A stretch of 64,000 bases of DNA. It comes from Planctomycetota bacterium (GTDB lineage: Bacteria > Planctomycetota > Planctomycetia > Gemmatales > Gemmataceae). Where the stretch lies: positions 62,001 through 126,000 of the forward strand of contig JACPPF010000018.1 of NCBI GenBank assembly GCA_016191165.1, in the 5' to 3' direction. The notes under the pieces are model-generated. The model was not told the origin of the DNA. It saw only the letters and a list, made by a program, of their open reading frames with translations, and searched no databases. Position 1 is the first letter of the stretch. The number at the start of each line of letters is the position of its first letter. A program made the translations under genes and the position numbers. Below are positions 34,946 to 42,298 of this stretch, in pieces.

Positions 34946-35175
34946 GCCCCCGCCCCGCCCCCACCAGCCGCCGTACCCATCATGCCACCGCCCATACCCA
35001 TCATGCCACCGCCCATGCCACCGAAGCCTCCCATGCCACCGAAGCCTCCCATGCCATTAAATCCACCTCCAAAGCCACCCATGCCGAACTGGGCCTGGGA
35101 CGCCGCAGGGGTCAGCAGGAAGAAGGCAACCGTCAGCACACTGGCCAGGATCCCGTGTTTGCGAGTGATCTTCAT
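34942..35175 (-). CDS. Met/Gly-rich secreted protein, upstream part
   Basis: A 77-aa frame. KITRKHGILASVLTVAFFLL and TPAASQA form a clear signal peptide, followed by QFGMGGFGGGFNGMGGFGG and MMGMGGGMMG. It ends GTAAGGGGAGA and then stops inside a G-rich run (34950-34967), while a second frame continues the same repeats. ATG 35175 is preferred over the in-frame 35304. Met-rich exported proteins can bind Cu(I), but that is speculation here. Confidence 0.7.
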   Translation of the reverse strand: MKITRKHGILASVLTVAFFLLTPAASQAQFGMGGFGGGFNGMGGFGGMGGFGGMGGGMMGMGGGMMGTAAGGGGAGA

Positions 35176-36002
35176 AACATTTCCCTCATGGACCCGGAGT
35201 CCGGCTCCGGCCAAATGAATGAGAACAAGAACGGCGCGTGAAATCTTTTTCCCTGGGCCAGCTGGCGGAACCCTTCGTGGAGGTTTCCCTGGAAATTGGT
35301 CCATCCTCTCATTCTCTGATGGGAGGGGGCGGCTGTCAAGGATAACTTTGCAATATCGCCACGGAAATTATCCGATTCGGTCCTTCCAGTCCGTTGCTCG
35401 CCTGGCTGAACCAAGACCTCACCGAAACGCAGACGAGGAACGCAGGAGTTTTCCTCCCTTGCGCATTTTTTTTCGAACGGCGTTTTTTTTTTGGCCTGGT
35501 TCAAACCGAGGTGACAATCCAAATCTACCTGACTTGCCCAAACTTCCCGGCCGGGATACCCCCCGCGCCCCGTGAGAAGTCCTCAAAAAAAACCGCTGTA
35601 ACGTTTTGCCAATTTATAGGTTATGGAGCAAAGGGGACTTCTCACATCAGTCGATGTCAGCAACGGCGTGTTCGCCTTCTTTCGGCAATCCTTGGGTTAC
35701 TCGAACCCGACGCCTTTTGAACCACGCCTTTTTTTTGGGATCACGTGGCGATCCCGAATCCGAAGGGTTGGAGGAGGGAGTCGAACGTTTGCCCACGCCA
35801 CAGGCTCGGACGTGCCTGGCGGGCGGATTTTCCTTCGTTTCCTCTTGACGGCATTTCAAAAGTCATTATCTTCCCCCACCCTTGCCATAGATCGAACGAG
35901 CGTGCCGGCGCATCCGGGAGCGGGTTTCTCGGGGGAGAGGCCTCCCGGCGCGAGTCAGGCTCGAAGGTGGAAACGCCTTCGGCTCCGAAGGAGATGCCAG
36001 TT
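35176..36002. other. 830-bp region without a gene
   Basis: Divergent upstream region of the Met/Gly protein (reverse) and the outer-membrane barrel (forward). It holds several T- or A-runs (around 35466, 35486 and 35585), the stray end word ggcctggttcaaa near 35495, and an inverted repeat gtgagaagtcc/ggacttctcac at 35572-35582 and 35635-35645. Frames on both strands lack domains. Promoters for both flanking genes must lie here, but I cannot place them. Confidence 0.55.
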
Positions 36003-37181
36003 ATGCGCATGCGTATCCGTTGGATATTGCTCTTCCTGGGACTCATGCTGATTCCGGGCGGCGCCAGCGCCCAGACCGACGTGGCCCCCGTGATCTTCAC
36101 AGGGCCCCTGAGCCACATCCCCTATGACGGACCAGGCGTTTACGTCGCGTTCCAGATGCTCTACATGAAAACCAACCGCCCCCTGGGGGCGCAACAAATC
36201 GCCACGCGCGGCTGGTACGACCTCGACGGCAGCGTAACCGGGACCGTGGGCGGATACGTCGGCAGCAAGGAGGAAGCCCTCACCACCAACATGGTCCGCG
36301 GTCCGGGCAATTATCAACCCGGCTGGGACTTCCGCCTCGGATACAAGTTCCAAAACAACATCACCGTCGAGATCGGCTGGCGCCATCTGGTGCAGGCGGA
36401 ATATAGCGCCGTGGCCTCGCTCATTCCGCCGACTTTCAACTCCGGAATCCAATTCGAGAACACGTTTCTCAGCGCCCCGGTGTCGAATTTCACGAACGAC
36501 TGGGCCGGTGCGCCGCAGAATATCCCAGGCATCTCGGGCGCTTCGACGTATGGCATCTTCAACGCCGCCTCGATCATGAAGATCGATTTCACCCAGCGCT
36601 ACGACATTTATGAGATTAACGCCCGGTTGCCGATCTGGCAGACCGCGAATCATCGCAGTTATGGTTTGCTCGGTCCGCGCATCACCTGGATCTGGGATCG
36701 GTTCCGCTGGAAAAGCGTCGATACCGATGCGGCCGGCGATTCCGGTCCGTTCAATCAAGCAACCTACTCCAACACGATTTCCAATCGCATGTACGGCATT
36801 CATGCCGGCTTTGGCAACGACTGGTTCCTCGGCTCGACGCCGATCGGCGGATTCGCCTTCAATCTCGATGTCGAAGGCGGGCTCTACCTCAACCTGGTCA
36901 AGGCTCGAGCCGCGTGGGAACGCGGCGACCGCGGTGTCGGCGCCTCGCGCGGCCGGCGCTTTAGTTCGCTGGTTCCCGGAGCGGAGCTCCGCGCGGGATT
37001 CAAGTGGTATCCCTGGGAGGCCATTTCCATCGAGGTCGCCTACGACATTCAGACCTACTTCAACACCATCGCCTCGCATGAGCCGGTTGACTTCAACATG
37101 GGCTCGGTCGATCCGCAGTACGACGCGCAGTTCTTCCGCTGGTTCTACGGCCTGCGCATCGGCATCGGGTTCGTGTTCTGA
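36003..37181 (+). CDS. Planctomycete outer-membrane beta-barrel (BBP7/Lpg1974-like)
   Basis: A 392-aa protein. The signal peptide RIRWILLFLGLMLIPGGASA is followed by alternating hydrophobic/polar strands typical of a beta-barrel: GWDFRLGYKFQNNITVEIGW, YDIYEINARLP, SYGLLGPRITWIWDRFRW and ISIEVAYDIQTYFNTI. It ends with FYGLRIGIGFVF, an aromatic C-terminus as in outer-membrane proteins. ATG 36003 sits nine bases behind gaaggag; the earlier ATG at 35994 abuts that site. Its role is unknown, probably a pore or surface protein. Confidence 0.82.
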   Translation: MRMRIRWILLFLGLMLIPGGASAQTDVAPVIFTGPLSHIPYDGPGVYVAFQMLYMKTNRPLGAQQIATRGWYDLDGSVTGTVGGYVGSKEEALTTNMVRGPGNYQPGWDFRLGYKFQNNITVEIGWRHLVQAEYSAVASLIPPTFNSGIQFENTFLSAPVSNFTNDWAGAPQNIPGISGASTYGIFNAASIMKIDFTQRYDIYEINARLPIWQTANHRSYGLLGPRITWIWDRFRWKSVDTDAAGDSGPFNQATYSNTISNRMYGIHAGFGNDWFLGSTPIGGFAFNLDVEGGLYLNLVKARAAWERGDRGVGASRGRRFSSLVPGAELRAGFKWYPWEAISIEVAYDIQTYFNTIASHEPVDFNMGSVDPQYDAQFFRWFYGLRIGIGFVF

Positions 37182-37198
37182 GCAGCGCGCCCGCCCAA

Positions 37199-37505
37199 TC
37201 AGGCGCAAGTCGGATTCCAGCCAATGCCGACTTTGCGCTTTTTGGTGAGCCGACGAGTGCGAGCGTGGAGGTGGTTCCAAGCCGCATCGGCGGTCATCTG
37301 TTTGGGTTGCGTGGTGGAGTTTCTCTTGCCCGAGGCCAGCGTGTGTTGACTCCAACCACCGCGTTCCAAATCTGAAACGCGCGGATTCCTCCCGCCGGTT
37401 TGCCATCTTCGGCAAGCGTCCGCGCGCGACGGCGGGCATCAAGAACGGCACCCGCGCCGCTTGCAAATAACGAATCACCTCGACACAGTAATACCCGCGA
37501 TCCGC
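37199..37505 (-). pseudogene. Frameshifted remnant of a DDE transposase (ISH3/IS1634-like)
   Basis: Three consecutive pieces in three frames together read like the C-terminal half of a DDE transposase: ADRGYYCVEVIRYLQAARVP then FLMPAVARGR, next EDGKPAGGIRAFQIWN, then GGWSQHTLASGKRNST. The order ADRG-x-Y...VIRYLQ...P-x-V-x-RG...GG-x-RAF-x-x-W...GW is the pattern I associate with ISH3-type transposases of planctomycetes and cyanobacteria. There is no intact frame, no upstream half and no recognisable terminal repeats. It overlaps the 3' end of a truncated methyltransferase. Confidence 0.6.
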
Positions 37506-37744
37506 TCCGCTGCTTTCTGTTTCGCTCGGCTGATCGGCTCTGCCAGAAAGTCGATGCCTGTGACCCTGTGGCCTCGGCTGGCCAAGAATAGGGCGTTGTC
37601 CCCCGTGCCGCAACCTGCGTCGAGAATCGAGCCGGTGATCTGGTCGGCTACGTCGATGAACGGCTTCTGCATTCTGCCAATGTCCCAAGGGGGTTGGCCG
37701 GAATAAAGTGATGCAAAGGTGTTCTTGTTCGGTACGTCGCTCAT
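37475..37744 (-). pseudogene. Truncated class-I SAM methyltransferase
   Basis: An 89-aa frame from ATG 37744 with a strong aaggagg site. FASLYSGQPPWDIGRMQ and ITGSILDAGCGTGDNALFLA are the N-terminus and SAM-binding motif I of a class-I methyltransferase, followed by HRVTGIDFLAEPI. The protein stops after motif II; a full enzyme needs at least 100 more residues. The 3' part merges into transposase remnants, so insertion followed by decay removed the rest. It is divergent from the GNAT gene, with 28 bases between starts. Confidence 0.75.
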
Positions 37745-37772
37745 GATGGTCCTCCTTGGTTCATTCTAGGGT

Positions 37773-38288
37773 ATGACAATGACGGAACAGGCCATGCAAG
37801 TTCGTTTGGACGCGCCTGCTGATGCAGCAGCAATCGCCGAGATTTACAACCAGGGCATCGAAGATCGTGTGGCGACATTTGAGACGAGGTTGCGAAACGC
37901 TGAGGACGTTGCTGCCTGGTTCGATGGTGTTCACCCTGTTGTCGTTGCCGAGGATGAGGGGCGGGTAATCGCATTCGCCGCCACGTCGTCCTACCGGCCT
38001 CGTGCTTGTTACAAAGGAATCGGCGAGGTATCGGTGTACGTCGCAAGGAAAGCACGACGCCGTGGGGCTGGTCGCTTGGTACTCCAGACTCTCATCACTG
38101 CCTGCGAAGAGGCCGGATACTGGAAGCTCGTGTCTCGTGTCTTTCTCGACAACACGGCAAGCCGCCATCTGATTCGCTCACTTGGTTTCCGTGAAGTCGG
38201 CGTCTATGAAAAGCATGGGCAGCTTGACGGCGTGTGGCGGGACGTGCTGATCGTTGAGCGGCTGATCCAGGGTAACATCGAGCCATGA
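37773..38288 (+). CDS. GNAT acetyltransferase (phosphinothricin/arsinothricin type)
   Basis: A 171-aa GNAT protein. VRLDAPADAAAIAEIYNQGI, VATFET, FAATSSYRPRACYKGIGEVS and YVARKARRRGAGRLVL (the acetyl-CoA loop) match the PAT/ArsN1 group. LDNTASRHLIRSLGFREVGVYEKHG and VWRDVLIVERLI close the fold. Members acetylate phosphinothricin, arsinothricin or methionine sulfoximine. It is followed after 94 bases by the phosphatase-SUI1 fusion in the same direction. Confidence 0.85.
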   Translation: MTMTEQAMQVRLDAPADAAAIAEIYNQGIEDRVATFETRLRNAEDVAAWFDGVHPVVVAEDEGRVIAFAATSSYRPRACYKGIGEVSVYVARKARRRGAGRLVLQTLITACEEAGYWKLVSRVFLDNTASRHLIRSLGFREVGVYEKHGQLDGVWRDVLIVERLIQGNIEP

Positions 38289-38382
38289 CCAAAAATCTCT
38301 GCGAGTCATGCCGGTGGATGCGTGAAGGGAGCCCAGGTCACGCTTCTTGCTTTGCGAGTTGACGACCAAGAAGAATTGAACG

Positions 38383-39117
38383 ATGGTGAAACGGAAGACA
38401 ATCCTGTTCCTTTGCACCGGCAATTACTATCGCAGCCGGTTCGCCGAGGTTCTCTTCGTCTCCGTGGTGAAGAAGGTAGGCTTGCCGTGGGATGCGTCGT
38501 CCAGAGCTTTGGCGATTGAGCGTGGCATCAACAATGTCGGCCCTATGGCGATGACGGCGATCAAAGCACTCGAAGCAATGGGCATTCGTGAGGTCGAGCG
38601 ATGCGGTCGGCTTCCTGCCCAGGTGACAATGGGCGAGCTTGAACAAGCCGATGTGATCGTTGCCCTCAAACACGCCGAGCATCTGCCGCTGTTGCAAGAG
38701 AGGTTTCCTGCCTTCGCTGAGAAGGTCGAGTTTTGGCATGTTGACGATGCACCCGACGCCTTGCCGATCATCGAGAGCAAGATCAATGACCTTTTGGCTC
38801 GTCTCCTCGGAGGCGGTGGTGAATCTCCACCACAACCAGAGCCGGAAAAGAAGCCTGCTACGGTAACTCCCAAGAAAGCGATGACGGCCAAGGTCGGCAG
38901 AGAAACAGCAGGACGGCGTGGCAAAGGCGTAACCACGGTATTCGACTTGCCGCTGGATGAAGAATCCCTGCGGGAACTTGCGGCCAAGCTCAAGCAACGG
39001 TGCGGCACTGGAGGCACAGTCAAGGATAGGCGCATCGAAATCCAGGGCGATCAGCGAGAACGCATTGTGGCCGAGCTTGAGAAGCTCGGGTTCAAGGTCA
39101 AGCGGGTCGGTGGGTGA
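38383..39117 (+). CDS. Low-molecular-weight phosphatase fused to SUI1/YciH domain
   Basis: A 244-aa fusion. Residues 1-145 are an LMW protein-phosphatase/arsenate-reductase fold: ILFLCTGNYYRSRFAEVLF carries the CX5R loop, and VDDAPDALPIIESKIND supplies a D-containing late motif. A proline/lysine linker (about 146-180) follows. Residues 180-244 are a SUI1 (eIF1/YciH) domain: GKGVTTVFDLPLDEESLREL, then GTGGTVKDRRIEIQGDQRER and LEKLGFKVKRVGG. Each half is normal by itself; I do not know this fusion from the literature. It could target dephosphorylation to ribosomes or RNA. Base composition looks lower in GC than the flanking housekeeping genes. Confidence 0.85.
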   Translation: MVKRKTILFLCTGNYYRSRFAEVLFVSVVKKVGLPWDASSRALAIERGINNVGPMAMTAIKALEAMGIREVERCGRLPAQVTMGELEQADVIVALKHAEHLPLLQERFPAFAEKVEFWHVDDAPDALPIIESKINDLLARLLGGGGESPPQPEPEKKPATVTPKKAMTAKVGRETAGRRGKGVTTVFDLPLDEESLRELAAKLKQRCGTGGTVKDRRIEIQGDQRERIVAELEKLGFKVKRVGG

Positions 39118-39120
39118 GCC

Positions 39121-39354
39121 ATGACAATCGACTCTCTCCTCGATGCCTGCGAGCTTGTCTTGCAAGAGCAAGGTGAACCGCAGAGCAGCTACTGGCTGGC
39201 ATCGCAGGTCATGGAAATGGAACTGTGGCGAGCGAGTGAGGCGGACGTGCGAGACGCCCTCGGCAAAGACATTGCGAAGCTGGGCCAGTCGTCCCGCTTT
39301 GTCGCCTTGCCGGACGACGAATTCGCCCTGCGTTCATGGAGTGAGGAAAAATGA
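39121..39354 (+). CDS. Small HARE-HTH-like winged-helix protein
   Basis: A 77-aa protein, 3 bases after the phosphatase-SUI1 stop. The pattern ACELVLQEQGEPQSSYWLAS, ELWRASEADVRDALGKDIAK and SRFVALPDDEFALRSW resembles the HARE-HTH domain (seen in ASXL proteins, RpoE-delta and restriction enzymes), including the terminal SRFV...FALR strand-turn-strand. Assignment rests on pattern only. The tight spacing suggests co-translation with the fusion protein, so it may be a regulator or partner. Confidence 0.6.
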   Translation: MTIDSLLDACELVLQEQGEPQSSYWLASQVMEMELWRASEADVRDALGKDIAKLGQSSRFVALPDDEFALRSWSEEK

Positions 39355-39599
39355 AGCGACCGTTGCCCAAATCGCCTGCCCAATTCCTTGCGCCTTTTTG
39401 CCTCGGTCTGCGTCTGTATGGTCGGGACGGCTGATGGTCAACGTCGGCCAGGCATCGAGAACGCGTTGCTGCTCGGCGTTGAAAGATTCGGTTTCCGGCG
39501 TTTTGCGCAAACCGGCGTCAAACGGAATTGCATCGTTGCCGAACGTTGTTTTGGCGCGCAGGTTGTGTCGAGGCGTGATCCCGTTTTGGCTCTCATGGT

Positions 39600-39624
39600 C
39601 CTGGTTCGAATCCAGGCGGGGTAG
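39600..39624 (+). other. tRNA 3'-end-like relic (T-arm and acceptor strand)
   Basis: cctgg-ttcgaat-ccagg (39600-39616) is a perfect T-arm with the canonical TTCGAAT loop, followed by cggggta and g, as in an acceptor strand. I find no matching 5' acceptor strand (taccccg), D-arm or anticodon arm upstream, so this is not a complete tRNA. A terminator follows within 10 bases. It may be an attachment-site remnant. Confidence 0.5.
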
Positions 39625-39632
39625 TTGAAAGT

Positions 39633-39666
39633 AAAAGCCGCAAACATTAGGGTTCGCGGCTTTTTT
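39633..39666 (+). terminator. Intrinsic terminator behind the tRNA-like relic
   Basis: aaaagccgc (39633-39641) pairs with gcggctttt (39656-39664) and is followed by further T residues. It can act on a forward transcript ending at the tRNA-like segment; its A-run makes it potentially bidirectional. Confidence 0.75.
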
Positions 39667-39767
39667 CATTTTCGGGGCCGAGGTGTAAAATCCGGCATAG
39701 GAGCCTCCACGAAAAGGGCTATCGACCGTCATACACAAATTTACCTACGCCCCAGCGGGCAGGCGGC

Positions 39768-40568
39768 TCAACGCCCGGTGGCCAGCCATTTCACGCCGTC
39801 GGCGACCCATCCAGCATGCCAGGTGTGCGGGGTCTTTTTCTCGTCGCGGTATTCGTGCGGGATGCCCAGGCTTTTCATCAACGTGTGCGCTTGCTGGTGC
39901 TGCGTGCGAAAATTCTCGTAGCCGACAATTGCCAGCCGCGGTTCTTTGCCGAGCGTCTTCGCCCGCATTTCCAATAGTTTGGTGAGTTGGTACTTCTCGA
40001 AGTTCGCCTGGGTTCCGAAGATCTCGCCCATGCCGAAGCGATTCGGCATCGCCATCATGAGCGGCGCATCCCACGCGACTGCTTTCGCAAACAGGTCAGG
40101 ATGCCGCAAAAGCAGCGAAAACGCCCCCCAGCCCGATTTGCTGAACCCCAGGAGCCAGCGCACCACCGAGACGGGGTAGTGCTTTTCGATGAATGGCAAA
40201 ACGACCTTGAGGAAAAACGCTTCTTGCCGAATCTTGGCGTCGGTCGGATGATCCGCATACCAGGGCATGTGGCTGAACCGCATTTCGACGCAGATGACGT
40301 GGTATTTGTTGTGCAGGTTGTGCTTCTTGATTTCGGCCAGGCCATCGCCCCAGCGTCGCGAGTTCTTCGCATCGACCGGCAAGACATAGAGAACGGGGTA
40401 GCGCTTGCCCTTTTCCATGCGATCGGGCAAGAGGACACGAATCTCGCTGGCGCCGGCCTGGTATTCGGATTCGATACGGTGGGTGCGGATGCCAGCGACC
40501 TGGGCAGATGCGTTGCCGAATGTAAGCAACAGGGCCGAGATCAGGAGGACGGGATTTTTAATGCACAT
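39768..40568 (-). CDS. Secreted esterase (alpha/beta hydrolase, esterase-D-like)
   Basis: A 266-aa hydrolase. ATG 40568 starts a signal peptide (NPVLLISALLLTFGNASAQ); the longer frame to 40622 is not supported. IRVLLPDRMEKGKRYPVLYV is the typical N-terminal strand of the esterase-D/S-formylglutathione-hydrolase group. LLGFSKSGWGAFSLLL holds the nucleophile (GFSKSG), and HTWHAGW near the end holds the histidine. The substrate is unknown. Confidence 0.8.
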   Translation of the reverse strand: MCIKNPVLLISALLLTFGNASAQVAGIRTHRIESEYQAGASEIRVLLPDRMEKGKRYPVLYVLPVDAKNSRRWGDGLAEIKKHNLHNKYHVICVEMRFSHMPWYADHPTDAKIRQEAFFLKVVLPFIEKHYPVSVVRWLLGFSKSGWGAFSLLLRHPDLFAKAVAWDAPLMMAMPNRFGMGEIFGTQANFEKYQLTKLLEMRAKTLGKEPRLAIVGYENFRTQHQQAHTLMKSLGIPHEYRDEKKTPHTWHAGWVADGVKWLATGR

Positions 40569-40757
40569 GGCACACCCCTGCAGTTGACGTTGATGGTTGA
40601 TTTTGTCGGACCAGCATGTCACAATGAAAGGAAATATAATAAAAATCGGCGTGCGGCGGAGCCGACGAGGTTTTGGCTCACCTGCCCAACCGCTGCCGAA
40701 GGGTCATTCTAATCGAGTTGGTTTACCTCGCTACCTTTGGAGCAAGGAGATGGTCGG

Positions 40758-40967
40758 ATGAATATCGATTCGATTGTGCCCCATTCGATTCCTGTAACGG
40801 CGCCTGGCGGCCAGATCAAGGAATCCACCGTTGAGCCGGAAGCGGAGCGGGACGCCGACTATGAGCCAATCCCAGGGCAAGGCTCGGTCACCGTGACCGT
40901 CCGCTATCGCTTCCGGGGTCGTGGACAGCCCCTGCCTTATGACCTGGACGAGGAGGATGGCGAATGA
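40758..40967 (+). CDS. Small acidic hypothetical protein, first gene of a pair
   Basis: A 69-aa protein from ATG 40758 with aaggag 8 bases upstream. NIDSIVPHSIPVTAPGG is followed by an acidic stretch (EPEAERDADYEP) and VTVTVRYRFRGRGQPLPYDL. No family is recognised. Its stop overlaps the next start by four bases (ATGA), as in coupled pairs. The pair might be a phage- or defence-related unit, but nothing in the sequence proves it. Confidence 0.7.
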   Translation: MNIDSIVPHSIPVTAPGGQIKESTVEPEAERDADYEPIPGQGSVTVTVRYRFRGRGQPLPYDLDEEDGE

Positions 40968-41485
40968 CGTTGGAGCCATTCTGGATTCATGTTGACGAGC
41001 GGACCTTGCGTCAGGGCGACCTGCTTCCTGGCTGCATGGTGCCAATCTTCAGCAATATGTCGCCAGCTACCGTTGTTCAGGAAATCGTAACTGATGAATT
41101 TGACCTCATCACCCTGACACAAAGTTGCGATCTGGAACAGCGCAAGGTTCGCTTGATTGCAACCTGTCCCGTCTTCTCGGTGTCGCAGTTTGAAAGCGTA
41201 AACCCTGGATTCGCCAAGAAAGGACGCTGGAACGAAGTTCTCAAAGGCAGGATCGAAGGACTGCACCTTCTTGCCTCTCCAACGAATCCGCCAAACAACC
41301 GGGAAGCGTTGGTTGTCGATTTCCGCGAAATATACAGCCTGCCTTTTGAATACCTTGAAACGCACCGGGGAACAATCAATCCGCGTTGGCGCCTGCGGTC
41401 ACCATTCCTCGAACATTTTTCCCAGGCCTTCGCACGCTTCTTCATGCGGGTTGGGCTACCCTCGACGATTCCGGCATTTCCATGA
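40964..41485 (+). CDS. Hypothetical protein, second gene of a pair
   Basis: A 173-aa cytoplasmic protein. It has RTLRQGDLLPGCMVPIF, DLITLTQSCDLEQRKVRLI and a conserved-looking end SPFLEHFSQAFARFFMRVGL. The 'RQGD-[LI]' start and 'LTQSCDLE' core recur in a family I have seen only as uncharacterised proteins. Its overlap with the small acidic protein indicates co-translation. It is convergent with a methyltransferase (15 bases between stops). Confidence 0.7.
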   Translation: MTLEPFWIHVDERTLRQGDLLPGCMVPIFSNMSPATVVQEIVTDEFDLITLTQSCDLEQRKVRLIATCPVFSVSQFESVNPGFAKKGRWNEVLKGRIEGLHLLASPTNPPNNREALVVDFREIYSLPFEYLETHRGTINPRWRLRSPFLEHFSQAFARFFMRVGLPSTIPAFP

Positions 41486-41500
41486 TTGGCCTCGGCTCAA

Positions 41501-42295
41501 TCAAGGTCGGACTCGCGAAGCTTGTTTTCGTCCCGCCACCAGATACCCATAACTTCTTAGCCGCCCGAACCACCAGGGGCAAGCCACCCTGCCGTCGGCG
41601 CGAAGGCTCACGGGCCGTACTTCCGTGATCTCGAAGCCCGCCGCGTGCATCAGACTCGCGAGTTCGCGGCGTGTGAACAGGTGCATGGTCAGCCGGCCGA
41701 TGCCGTCGTGCGCGGGCATTTCATAGTCGCCGGTCGCGCCGCGGCCGAGCCACGCATTCCACATCTCCCGGAACAGCAAGCGCCGCCCATGCCGGGTCCA
41801 GATGTTAAACCAGCGGTTGTGCACATGAACCACGAACACGCCGCCGGGCCGCAGAACCCGAAAGACGTGCGCAAGACATCGGCGCCGCGCATCGGCGCCG
41901 ACGATCAGGCCGAGCGTGCTGAACAGACACGCGGCGTGATCGAACGACGCGTCCGGGAACCCATCCAACTCCACGAGGTTGGCGCAGACGGATGGGATGT
42001 CAAGCCGCAGCGAGGCTGATTTCTCACCCAGCACCTTCAGCATCTCCGGTGAAAGGTCGACGGCAACCGGTCGATATCCATGCTGGGCGAGCGTGATAGC
42101 CAGGCGCCCCGTGCCGCAGCCGAGGTCGAGGATGCGTCCCACGGGTTGGCATTTTTCGAGGACAAATGCCTGATCGATTTGAAGGAGCGGCGTGTCGGCG
42201 AGGGATTGATCGTAGGCGCGCGCGACGGCGGGATCGTGGAAATAATCCCACAGGGCGCGCGAAACACCGGGCGGAAGTTGCCAGTCGGCAGGCAT
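41501..42295 (-). CDS. Class-I SAM-dependent methyltransferase
   Basis: A 264-aa methyltransferase. Motif I is RILDLGCGTGRLAITLAQHG, with the acidic loop VAVDLSPEML. Post-I DGFPDASFDHAACLFSTLG and motif III VLRPGGVFVVHVHN follow. The C-terminal part LFTRRELASLMHAAGFEITE is the usual lid region. The target is unknown. It starts 4 bases after the stop of another methyltransferase in the same direction, so the two form an operon. Confidence 0.88.
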   Translation of the reverse strand: MPADWQLPPGVSRALWDYFHDPAVARAYDQSLADTPLLQIDQAFVLEKCQPVGRILDLGCGTGRLAITLAQHGYRPVAVDLSPEMLKVLGEKSASLRLDIPSVCANLVELDGFPDASFDHAACLFSTLGLIVGADARRRCLAHVFRVLRPGGVFVVHVHNRWFNIWTRHGRRLLFREMWNAWLGRGATGDYEMPAHDGIGRLTMHLFTRRELASLMHAAGFEITEVRPVSLRADGRVACPWWFGRLRSYGYLVAGRKQASRVRP

Positions 42296-42298
42296 GGG

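Larger units (their letters stand above)
39355..39767. other. Region without an intact gene: possible integrase tail and tRNA-like relic
   Basis: On the reverse strand, around 39360-39560, the text SFNAEQQRVLDAWPTL resembles the C-terminal tail seen in some planctomycete tyrosine recombinases, but the rest of such a gene is absent. It runs towards the tRNA-3'-end-like segment at 39600. An integrase tail next to a tRNA 3' end is what an integrated element's border would leave. The evidence is weak. Confidence 0.3.

Noticed and set aside
35955-37688. 577-aa reverse frame antisense to the outer-membrane barrel
   Set aside because: Frames antisense to GC-rich genes are common. Only its first 100 residues have meaning, because they cover the methyltransferase/transposase remnants.
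39530-39624. A complete tRNA gene
   Set aside because: Only the T-arm and an acceptor-like 3' strand are present; no matching 5' acceptor strand, D-arm or anticodon stem is found upstream.
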